From the NCBI GenBank assembly GCA_027186245.1, contig CP114483.1, forward strand, positions 16,512,220-16,576,219: a stretch of 64,000 bases of DNA, read 5' to 3'. The notes under the pieces were generated by a model that had not been told where the DNA came from, searched no databases, and saw only the letters and a list, made by a program, of their open reading frames with translations. Shown here piece after piece: positions 26,049 through 37,807 of this stretch. The DNA comes from Coriaria nepalensis. Its lineage: Eukaryota > Streptophyta > Magnoliopsida > Cucurbitales > Coriariaceae. Both the position numbers and the translations under genes were made by a program. How positions within the stretch are numbered: the first letter of the stretch is position 1; every line of letters starts with the position of its first letter.

Positions 26049-28568
26049 AGTCGTTAAATGATTCTAAATTAAGTCGAACGAATTCTATTTTTTCCCTTCA
26101 AACATGATTTTTTTACATAACCTGCAATTAATCTATTGAAGACAACAATGCATTATTTTACCATTAAAAAGCATATCACTCAGTCTTTTCAATCATTAAA
26201 TTGTTTGAAGGCAGTTCGAACCAATTCTCTTTTTGCATTTAAAACGCGACTTTCATGCATAACTTGCAATTGATCTATCGAAGGCAACTATACATTTTTT
26301 TAGACTTAAAGTCATATTTTTGCGTCTCTTTTAGTCAGAAAATCATTCTAAATCACTTCGAACGAAATTCGGCATTTGAACATGACTTTCGTGCATAACT
26401 TGCAGTTTATCTATTCAAGTCAACAATGCATTTGTTTGGCCTTAAAGTCATGTCAATGAGTCTCTTCTACTCGTTAAATCATTCTAAATTAAGTCGAACG
26501 AATTCTATTTTCGCCCTTCAAACATTATTTTTTTACATAACTTGCAATTAATCTATTGAAGACAACAATACATTATTTTACCATTAAAAAGCATATCACT
26601 CAGTCTTTTCAATCATTAAATTGTTTGAAGGCAGTTCGAACCAATTCTCTTTTTGCATTTAAAACGCGACTTTCATGCATAACTTCCAATTGATCTATTG
26701 AAGGCAACTATGCATTTTTTTAGCCTCAAAGTCATACTATTGCATCTCTTTTAGTCCTTAAATCTTTCTAAATCACTTCGAACGAAATTCGGCCTTTAAA
26801 TATGACTTTCGTGCATAACTTGCAGTTGATCTATTGAAGGCAACAATGCATTTGTTTAGCCTTTAAGTCATGTAACTGAGTCTCTTCGAGTCATTAAATC
26901 ATTCTAAATTAAGTCGAACGAATTCTATTTGTGCCCTTCAAACATTATTTTCTTACATAACTTGCAGTTAATCTATTGAAGACAACAATACATTATTTTA
27001 CCATTAAAAAGCATATCACTCAGTCTTTTCAATCATTAAATTGTTTGAAGGCACTTCGAACCAATTCTCTTTTTGCATTTAAAACGCGACTTTCATGCAT
27101 AACTTGCAATTGATCTATTGAAGGCAACTATACATTTTTTAAGCCTTAAAGTCATATTTTTGCGTCTCTTTTAGTCAGAAAATCATTCTAAATCACTTCG
27201 AACGAAATTCGGCATTTGAACATGACTTTCGTGCATAACTTGCAGTTGATCTATTCAAGTCAACAATGCATTTGTTTAGCCTTAAAGTCATGTCAATGAG
27301 TCTCTTCTAGTCGTTAAATGATTCTAAATTAAGTCGAACGAATTCTATTTTTTCCCTTCAAACATGATTTTTTTACATAACCTGCAATTAATCTATGGAA
27401 GACGACAATGCATTATTTTACCATTAAAAAGCATATCACTCAGTCTTTTCAATCATTAAATTGTTTGAAGGCAGTTCGAACCAATTCTCTTTTTGCATTT
27501 AAAACGCGACTTTCATGCATAACTTGCAATTGATCTATTGAAGGCAACTATACATTTTTTTAGACTTAAAGTCTTATTTTTGCGTCTCTTTTAGTCAGAA
27601 AATCATTCTAAATCACTTCGAACGAAATTCGGCATTTGAACATGACTTTCGTGCATAACTTGCAGTTGATCTATTCAAGTCAACAATGCATATGTTTAGC
27701 CTTAAAGTAATGTCAATGAGTCTCTTCTACTCGTTAAATCATTCTAAATTAAGTCGAACGAATTCTATTTTCGCCCTTCAAACATTATTTTTTTACATAA
27801 CTTGCAATTAATCTATTGAAGACAACAATACATTATTTTACCATTAAAAAGCATATCACTCAGTCTTTTCAATCATTAAATTGTTTGAAGGCAGTTCGAA
27901 CCAATTCTCTTTTTGCATTTAAAACGCGACTTTCATGCATAACTTGCAATTGATCTATTGAAGGCAACTATGCATTTTTTTAGCCTCAAAGTCATACTAT
28001 TGCATCTCGTTTAGTCCTTAAATCTTTCTAAATCACTTCGAACGAAATTCGGCCTTTAAATATGACTTTCGTGCATAACTTGCAGTTGATCTATTGAAGG
28101 CAACAATGCATTTGTTTAGCCTTTAAGTCATGTAACTGAGTCTCTTCGAGTCATTAAATCATTCTAAATTAAGTCGAAAGAATTCTATTTGCGCCCTTCA
28201 AACATTATTTTCTTACATAACTTGCAGTTAATCTATTGAAGACAACAATACATTATTTTACCATTAAAAAGCATATCACTCAGTCTTTTCAATCATTAAA
28301 TTGTTTGAAGGCAGTTCGAACCAATTCTCTTTTTGCATTTAAAACGCGACTTTCATGCATAACTTGCAATTGATCTATTGAAGGCAACTATACATTTTTT
28401 TAGCCTTAAACTCATATTTTTGCGTCTCTTTTAGTCAGAAAATCATTCTAAATCACTTCGAACGAAATTCGGCATTTGAACATGACTTTCGTGCATAACT
28501 TGCAGTTGATCTATTCAAGTCAACAATGCATTTGTTTAGCCTTAAAGTCATGTCAATGAGTCTCTTCT
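26049..28568 (+). repeat. Tandem pair of a 1260-bp three-unit block
   Basis: Units starting 26,049, 26,469 and 26,889 are matched by those at 27,309, 27,729 and 28,149. The order is AGTCGTTAAATG, then ACTCGTT with TTCGCCC and AACAATACATT, then TTTGTGCCC or TTTGCGCCC. The middle unit of each copy also has TACTATTGCATCTC, where a CpG has become CpA. A third copy lies at 22,689-23,948, and 25,209-26,048 carries two of the three units, so this block has spread locally several times. Confidence 0.82.
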
Positions 28569-31500
28569 AGTCGTTAAATGATTCTAAATTAAGTCGAACG
28601 AATTCTATTTTCGCCCTTCAAACATTATTTTTTTACATAACTTGCAATTAATCTATTGAAGACAACAATGCATTATTTTACCATTAAAAAGCATATCACT
28701 CAGTCTTTTCAATCATTAAATTCTTTGAAGGCAGTTCGAACCAAGTCTCTTTTTGCATTTAAAACGCGACTTTCATGCATAACTTGCAATTGATCTATTG
28801 AAGGAAACTATACATTTTTTTAGCCTTAAAGTCATATTTTTGCGTCTCTTTTAGTCAGAAAATCATTCTAAATCACTTCGAACGAAATTCGGCATTTGAA
28901 CATGACTTTCGTGAATAACTTGCAGTTGATCTATTCAAGTCAACAATGCATTTGTTTAGCCTTAAAGTCATGTCAATGAGTCTCTTCTAGTCGTTAAATC
29001 ATTCTAAATTAAGTCGAACGAATTCTATTTTTTCCCTTCAAACATGATTTTATTAAATAACTTGAAATTAATCTATTGAAGACAAGAATGCATTATTTTA
29101 CCATTAAAAAGCATGTCACTCAGTCTTCTCAATCATTAAATTGTTTGAATGCACTTCGGACCATATCTATTTTTGCATTTAAAATGCGACTTTCATGCAT
29201 AACTTGCAATTGATCTATTGAAGGCAACTATGCATTTTTTTGGCCTCAAAGTCATATTATTGCGTCTCTTTTAGTCATTAAATCTTTCTAAATCACTTCG
29301 AATGAAATTCGGCCTTTAAATATGATTTTCGTGCATAACTTGCAGTTGATCTATTGAAGGCAACAATGCATTTGTTTAGCTTTTTAGTCATGTAACTGAG
29401 TCTCTTCGAGTCATTAAATCATTCTAAATTAAGTCGAACGAATTCTATTTGCGCCCTTCAAACATTATTTTTTTACATAACTTGCAATTAATCTATTGAA
29501 GACAACAATACATTATTTTACCATTAAAAAGCATATCACTCAGTCTTTTCAATCATTAAATTGTTTGAAGGCAGTTCGAACCAATTCTCTTTTTGCATTT
29601 AAAACGCGACTTTCATGCATAACTTCCAATTGATCTATTGAAGGCAACTATGCATTTTTTTAGCCTCAAAGTCATACTATTGCATCTCTTTTAGTCATTA
29701 AATCTTTCTAAATCACTTCGAATGAAATTCGGCCTTTAAATATGATTTTCGTGCAAAACTTGCAGTTGATCTACTGAAGGCAACAATGCATTTGTTTAGC
29801 CTTCAAGTCATGTAACTGAGTCTCTTCGAGTCATTAAATCATTCTAAATTAAGTCGAACGAATTCTATTTGCGCCCTTCAAACATTATTTTCTTACATAA
29901 CTTGCAGTTAATCTATTGAAGACAACAATGCATTATTTTACCATTAAAAAGCATATCACTCAGTCTTTTCAATCATTAAATTGTTTGAAGGCAGTTCGAA
30001 CCAATTCTCTTTTTGCATTTAAAACGCGACTTTCATGCATAACTTGCAATTGATCTATTGAAGGGAACTATACATTTTTTTAGCCTTAAAGTCATATTTT
30101 TGCGTCTCTTTTAGTCAGAAAATCATTCTAAATCACTTCGAACGAAATTCGGCATTTGAACAAGACTTTCGTGCATAACTTGCAGTTGATCTATTCAAGT
30201 CAACAATGCATTTGTTTAGCCTTAAAGTCATGTCAATGAGTCTCTTCTAGTCGTTAAATCATTCTAAATTAAGTCTAACGAATTCTATTTTTTCCCTTCG
30301 AACATGATTTTATTACATAACCTGCAATTAATCTATTGAAGACAACAATGCATTATTTTACCATTAAAAAGCATGTCACTCAGTCTTTTCAATCATTAAA
30401 TTGTTTGAAGGCACTTCGGGCCATATCTCTTTTTGCATTTAAAACGCGACTTTCATGCATAAGTTGCAATTGATCTATTGAAGGCAACTATGCATTTTTT
30501 TAGCCTCAAAGTCATATTATTGCGTCTCTTTTAGTCATTAAATCTTTCTAAATCACTTCGAACGAAATTCGGCCTTTAAATATGACTTTCGTGCGTAACT
30601 TGCAGTTGATCTATTGAAGGCAACAATGCATTTGTTTAGCCTTTAAGTCATGTAACTGAGTCTCTTCGAGTCATTAACTCATTCCAAATTAAGTCGAACG
30701 AATTCTATTTGCGCCCTTCAAACATTATTTTCTTACATAACTTGCAGTTAATCTATTGAAGACAACAATGCATTATTTTACCATTAAAAAGCATATCACT
30801 CAGTCTTTTCAATCATTAAATTGTTTGAAGGCAGTTCGAACCAATTCTCTTTTTGCATTTAAAACTCGACTTTCATGCATGACTTGCAATTGATCTATTG
30901 AAGGCAACTATACATTTTTTTAGCCTTAAAGTCATATTTTTGCGTCTCTTTTAGTCAGAAAATCATTCTAAATCACTTCGGACGAAATTCGGCATTTGAA
31001 CATGACTTTCGTGCATAACTTGCAGTTGATCTATTCAAGTCAACAATGCATTTGTTTAGCCTTAAAGTCATGTCAATGAGTCTCTTCTAGTCGTTAAATC
31101 ATTCTAAATTAAGTCGAACGAATTCTATTTTTTCCCTTCTACCCTTGATTTTATTACATAACCTGCAATTAATCTATTGAAGACAACAATGCATTATTTT
31201 ACCATTAAAAAGCATGTCACTCAGTCTTTTCAATCATTAAATTGTTTGAAGGCACTTCGGACCATATCTCTTTTTGCATTTAAAACGCGACTTTCATGCA
31301 TAACTTGCAATTGATCTATTGAAGGCAACTATACATTTTTTTAGCCCTAAAGTCATATTTTTGCGTCTCTTTTAGTCAGAAAATCATTCTAAATCACTTC
31401 GAACCAAATTCGGCATTTGAACAAGAGTTTCGTGCATAACTTGCAGTTGATCTATTCAAGTCAACAATGCATTTGTTTAGCCTTAAAGTCATGTCAATGA

Positions 31501-33609
31501 GTCTCTTCTAGTCGTTAAATCATTCTAAATTAAGTCGAACGAATTCTATTTTTTCCCTTCAAACATGATTTTATTAAATAACCTGCAATTAATCTATTGA
31601 AGACAACAATGCATTATTTTACCATTAAAAAGCATGTCACTCAGTCTTTTCAATCATTAAATTGTTTGAAGGCACTTCGGGCCATATCTCTTTTTGCATT
31701 TAAAACGCGACTTTCATGCATAACTTGCAATTGATCTATTGAAGGCAACTATGCATTTTTTTAGCCTCAAAGTCATATTATTGCGTCTCTTTTAGTCATT
31801 AAATCTTTCTAAATCACTTCGAATGAAATTCGGCCTTTAAATATGATTTTCGTGCATAACTTGCAGTTGATCTATTGAAGGCAACAATGCATTTGTTTAG
31901 CCTTTAAGTCATGTAACTGAGTCTCCTCGAGTCATTAAATCATTCTAAATTAAGTCGAACGAATTCTATTTGCGCCCTTCAAACATTATTTTCTTACATA
32001 ACTTGCAATTAATCTATTGAAGACAACAATGCATTATTTTACCATTAAAAAGCATATCACTCAGTCTTTTCAATCATTAAATTGTTTGAAGGCAGTTCGA
32101 ACCAAGTCTCTTTTTGCATTTAAAACGCGACTTTCATGCATAACTTGCAATTGATCTATCGAAGGCAACTATACATTTTTTTAGACTTAAAGTCATATTT
32201 TTGCGTCTCTTTTAGTCAGAAAATCATTCTAAATCACTTCGAACGAAATTCGGCATTTGAACATGACTTTCGTGCATAACTTGCAGTTGATCTATTGAAG
32301 GCAAGAATGCATTTGTTTAGCCTTTAAGTCATGTAACTGAGTCTCTTCGAGTCATTAAATCATTCAAAATTAAGTCGAACGAATTCTATTTTTTCCCTTC
32401 AAACTTGATTCTATTAAATAACTTGCAATTAATCTATTGAAGACAACAATGCATTATTTTACCATTAAAAAGCATGTCACTCAGTCTTTTCAATCATTAA
32501 ATTGTTTGAAGGCACTTCAGACCATATCTCTATTTGCATTTAAAAGGCGACTTTCATGCATAACTTGCAATTGATCTATTGAAGGCAACTATGCATTTTT
32601 TTAGCCTCAAAGTCATATTATTTCGTCTCTTTTAGTCATTAAATCTTTCTAAATCACTTCGAACGAAATTCGGCCTTTAAATATGACTTTCGTGCATAAC
32701 TTGCAGTTGATCTATTGAAGGCAACATAGCATTTGTTTAGCCTTTAAGTCATGTAACTGAGTCTCTTCGAGTCATTAAATCATTCTAAATTAAGTCGAAC
32801 GAATTCTATTTGCGCCCTTCAAACATTATTTTCTTACATAACTTGCAGTTAATCTATTGAAGACAACAATGCATTATTTTACCATTAAAAAGCATATCAC
32901 TCAGTCTTTTCAATCATTAAATTGTTTGAAGGTACTTCGAACCAATTCTCTTTTTGCATGTAAAACGCGACTTTCAGGCATAACTTGCAATTGATCTATT
33001 GAAGGCAACTATACATTTTTTTAGCCTTAAAGTCAAATTTTTGCCTCTCTTTTAGTCATTAAATCTTTCTAAATCACTTCGAACGAAATTCGGCATCTGA
33101 ACATGACTTTCGTGCATAACTTGCAGTTGATCTATTCAAGTCAACAATGCATTTGTTTAGCCTTAAAGTCATGTCAATGAGTCTCTTCTAGTCGTTAAAT
33201 CATTCTAAATTAAGTCGAACGAATTCTATTTTTTCCCTTCAAACATGATTTTATTACATAACCTGCAATTAATTTATTGAAGACAACAATGCATTATTTT
33301 ACCATTAAAAAGCATGTCACTTAGTCTTTTCAATCATTAAATTGTTTGAAGGCACTTCGGACCATATCTCTTTTTGCATTTAAAACGCGACTTTCATGCA
33401 TAACTTGCAATTGATCTATTGAAGGCAACTATGCATTTTTTTAGCCTCAAAGTCATATTATTGCGTCTCTTTTAGTCATTAAATCTTTCTAAATCACTTC
33501 GAACGAAATTCGGCCTTTAAATATGACTTTCGTGCATAACTTGCAGTTGATCTATTGAAGGCAACAATGCATTTGTTTAGCCTTTAAGTCATGTAACTGA
33601 GTCTCTTCG
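28569..33609 (+). repeat. Mosaic transition block of 12 units
   Basis: Units here mix types from both sides. The stretch 30,669-31,929 matches 6305-7565 at a distance of 24,364 bp. It shares AAACTCGACTTTC with CATGCATGAC, the 421-bp TTCTACCC unit, and the CGAACCAAATTC variant of C. The unit at 28,989 resembles the AAATAACCTGAAATT units at 5465 and 7146. The unit at 32,350 resembles the CATTCAAAATT units of 14-20 kb. No long exact superperiod was found. C1 monomers stop after about 32.35 kb. Confidence 0.7.
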
Positions 33610-35289
33610 AGTCATTAAATCATTCTAAATTAAGTCGAACGAATTCTATTTGCGCCCTTCAAACATTATTTTCTTACATAACTTGCAATTAATCTGTTGA
33701 AGACAACAATGCATTATTTTACCATTAAAAAGCATATCACTCAGTCTTTTCAATCATTAAATTGTTTGAAGGCACTTCGAACCAATTGTCTTTTTGCATT
33801 TAAAATGCGACTTTCATGCATAACTTGCAATTGATCTATTGAAGGCAACTATGCATTTTTTTAGCCATAAAGTCATATTTTTGGGTCTCTTTTAGTCATT
33901 AAATCTTTCTAAATCATTTCGAACGAAATTCGGCCTTTAAATATGACTTTCGTGCATAACTTGCAGTTGTTCTATTGAAGGCAACAATGCATTTGTTTAG
34001 CCTTTAAGTCATGTAACGGAGTCTCTTCGAGTCATTAAATCACTCTATATTAAGTCGAACGAATTCTATTTTCGCCCTTCAAACATTATTTTTTTACATA
34101 ACTTGCAATTAATCTATTGAAGACAACAATGCATTTTTTTACCATTAAAAAGCATATCACTTAGTCATTCCAATCATTAAATTGTTTGAAGGCACTTCGG
34201 ACCATATCTCTTATTTCATTTAAAACGCGACTTTCATGCATAACTTGCAATTGATCTATTGAAGGCAACTATGCATTTTTTTAGCCTCAAAGTCATATTA
34301 TTGCGTCTCTTTTAGTCATTAAATCTTTCTAAATCACTTCGAACGAAATTTGGCCTTTAAATATGACTTTCGTGCATAACTTGTAGTTGATCTATTGAAG
34401 GCAACAATGCATTTGTTTAGCCTTTAAGTCATGTAACTGAGTCTTTTCGAGTCATTAAATCATTCTAAATTAAGTCGAACGAATTCTATTTGCGCCCTTC
34501 AAACATTATTTTCATACATAACTTGCAATTAATATACTGAACACAACAATGCATTATTTTACCATTAAAAAGCATATCACTCAATCTTTTCAATCATTAA
34601 ATTGTTTGAAGGCACTTCGGACCATATCTCTTTTTGCATTTAAAACGCGACTTTCATGCATAACTTGCAATTGATCTATTGAAGGCAACTATGCATTTTT
34701 TTAGCCTCAAAGTCATATTATTGCGTCTCTTTTAGTCATTAAATCTTTCTAAATCACTTCGAACGAAATTCGGCCTTTAAATATGACTTTCGTGCATAAC
34801 TTGCAGTTGATCTATTGAAGACAACAATGCATTTGTTTAGCCTTTCAGTCATGTAACTGAGTCTCTTCGAGTCTTTAAATCATTTTAAATTAAGTCGAAC
34901 GAATTCTATTTGCGCCCTTCAAACATTATTTTCTTACATAACTTGCAATTAATCTGTTGAACACAACAATGCATTATTTTACCATTAAAAAGCATATCAC
35001 TCAATCTTTTCAATCATTAAATTGTTTGAAGGCACTTCGAACTAATTCTCTTTTTGCATTTAAAATGCGACTTTCATGCATAACTTGCAATTGATCTATT
35101 GAAGGCAACTATGCATTTTTTTAGCTATAAAGTCATATTTTTGCGTCTCTTTTAGTCATTAAATCTTTCTAAATCATTTCGAACGAAATTCGGCCTTTAA
35201 ATATGACTTTCGTGCATAACTTGCAGTTGTTCTATTGAAGGCAACAATGCATTTGTTTAGCCTTTAAGTCATGTAACGGAGTCTCTTCG

Positions 35290-37807
35290 AGTCATTAAAT
35301 CACTCTATATTAAGTCGAACGAATTCTATTTTCGCCCTTCAAACATTATTTTTTTACATAACTTGCAATTAATCTATTGAAGACAACAATGCATTTTTTT
35401 AGCATTAAAAAGCATATCACTCAGTCATTCCAATCATTAAATTGTTTGAAGGCACTTCGGACCATATCTCTTTTTGCATTTAAAACGCGACTTTCATGCA
35501 TAACTTGCAATTGATCTATTGAAGGCAACTATGCATTTTTTTAGCCTCAAAGTCATATTATTGCGTCTCTTTTAGTCATTAAATCTTTCTAAATCACTTC
35601 GAACGAAATTTGGCCTTTAAATATGACTTTCGTGCATAACTTGTAGTTGATCTATTGAAGGCAACAATGCATTTGTTTAGCCTTTAAGTCATGTAACTGA
35701 GTCTTTTCGAGTCATTAAATCATTCTAAATTAAGTCGAACGAATTCTATTTGCGCCCTTCAAACATTATTTTCATACATAACTTGCAATTAATATACTGA
35801 ACACAACAATGCATTATTTTACCATTAAAAAGCATATCACTCAGTCTTTTCAATCATTAAATTGTTTGAAGGCACTTCGGACCATATCTCTTTTTGCATT
35901 TAAAACACGACTTTTTGCATAACTTGCAATTGATCTATTGAAGGCAACTATGCATTTTTTTAGCCTCAAAGTCATATTATTGCGTCTCTTTTAGTCATTA
36001 AATCTGTCTAAATCACTTCGAACAAAATTTGGCCTTTAAATATGACTTTCGTGCATAACTTGCAGTTGATCTATTGAAGGCAACAATGCATTTGTTTAGC
36101 CTTTAAGTCATGTAACTGAGTCTTTTCGAGTCATTAAATCATTCAAAATTAAGTCGAACGGATTCTATTTTTTCCCTTCAGACATGATTTTATAAAATAA
36201 CTTGCAATTAATCTATTGAAGACAACAATGCATTATTTTACCATTAAAAAGCGTGTCACTCAGTCTTTTCAATCATTAAATTGTTTGAAGGCACTTCAGA
36301 CCATATCTCTTTTTGCATTTAAAACGCGACTTTCATGCATAACCTGCAATTGACCTATTGAAGGGAACTCTGAATTTTTTTAGCCTTAAAGTCATATTAT
36401 TGCGTCTCTTTTAGTCATTAAATCTTTCTAAATCACTTCGAACGAAATTCGGCCTTTATATATGACTTTCGTGCATAACTTGCAGTTGATCTATTGAAGG
36501 CAACAATGCATTTGTTTAGCCTTTAAGTCATGTAACGGAGTCTCTTCGAGTCATTAAATCACTCTATATTAAGTCGAACGAATTCTATTTTCGCCCTTCA
36601 AACATTATTTTTTTACATAACTTGCAATTAATCTATTGAAGACAACAATGCATTTTTTTAGCATTAAAAAGCATATCACTCAGTCATTCCAATCATTAAA
36701 TTGTTTGAAGGCACTTCGGACCATATCTCTTTTTGCATTTAAAACGCGACTTTCATGCATAACTTGCAATTGATCTATTGAAGGCAACTATGCATTTTTT
36801 TAGCCTCAAAGTCATATTATTGCGTCTCTTTTAGTCATTAAATCTTTCTAAATCACTTCGAACGAAATTTGGCCTTTAAATATGACTTTCGTGCATAACT
36901 TGTAGTTGATCTATTGAAGGCAACAATGCATTTGTTTAGCCTTTAAGTCATGTAACTGAGTCTTTTCGAGTCATTAAATCATTCTAAATTAAGTCGAACG
37001 AATTCTATTTGCGCCCTTCAAACATTATTTTCATACATAACTTGCAATTAATATACTGAACACAACAATGCATTATTTTACCATTAAAAAGCATATCACT
37101 CAGTCTTTTCAATCATTAAATTGTTTGAAGGCACTTCGGACCATATCTCTTTTTGCATTTAAAACACGACTTTTTGCATAACTTGCAATTGATCTATTGA
37201 AGGCAACTATGCATTTTTTTAGCCTCAAAGTCATATTATTGCGTCTCTTTTAGTCATTAAATCTGTCTAAATCACTTCGAACAAAATTTGGCCTTTAAAT
37301 ATGACTTTCGTGCATAACTTGCAGTTGATCTATTGAAGGCAACAATGCATTTGTTTAGCCTTTAAGTCATGTAACTGAGTCTTTTCGAGTCATTAAATCA
37401 TTCAAAATTAAGTCGAACGGATTCTATTTTTTCCCTTCAGACATGATTTTATAAAATAACTTGCAATTAATCTATTGAAGACAACAATGCATTATTTTAC
37501 CATTAAAAAGCGTGTCACTCAGTCTTTTCAATCATTAAATTGTTTGAAGGCACTTCAGACCATATCTCTTTTTGCATTTAAAACGCGACTTTCATGCATA
37601 ACCTGCAATTGACCTATTGAAGGGAACTCTGAATTTTTTTAGCCTTAAAGTCATATTATTGCGTCTCTTTTAGTCATTAAATCTTTCTAAATCACTTCGA
37701 ACGAAATTCGGCCTTTATATATGACTTTCGTGCATAACTTGCAGTTGATCTATTGAAGGCAACAATGCATTTGTTTAGCCTTTAAGTCATGTAACTGAGT
37801 CTCTTCG
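35290..37807 (+). repeat. Tandem pair of a 1259-bp three-unit block
   Basis: Units 35,290, 35,710 and 36,129 recur at 36,549, 36,969 and 37,388. The order is CACTCTATATTAAG, then the 419-bp unit with CTTTTTGCAT, then GAACGGATTC with AAGGGAACTCTGAATT and GGCCTTTATATATG. Part of the same block is also present at 34,030-35,289, where the third unit differs. Confidence 0.82.

Larger units (their letters stand above)
11769..31088 (+). repeat. Length-invariant stretch: 46 consecutive units of exactly 420 bp
   Basis: Unit starts from 11,769 to 31,089 fall every 420 bp without exception, a run of 19,320 bp with no net insertion or deletion, although substitutions and class switches are frequent. The run is ended by the 421-bp TTCTACCC unit at 31,089. 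In contrast, units to the right of 35.7 kb often lose single bases. The region is assembled from nested copies of three-, four-, six- and seven-unit blocks, described separately. Confidence 0.85.
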
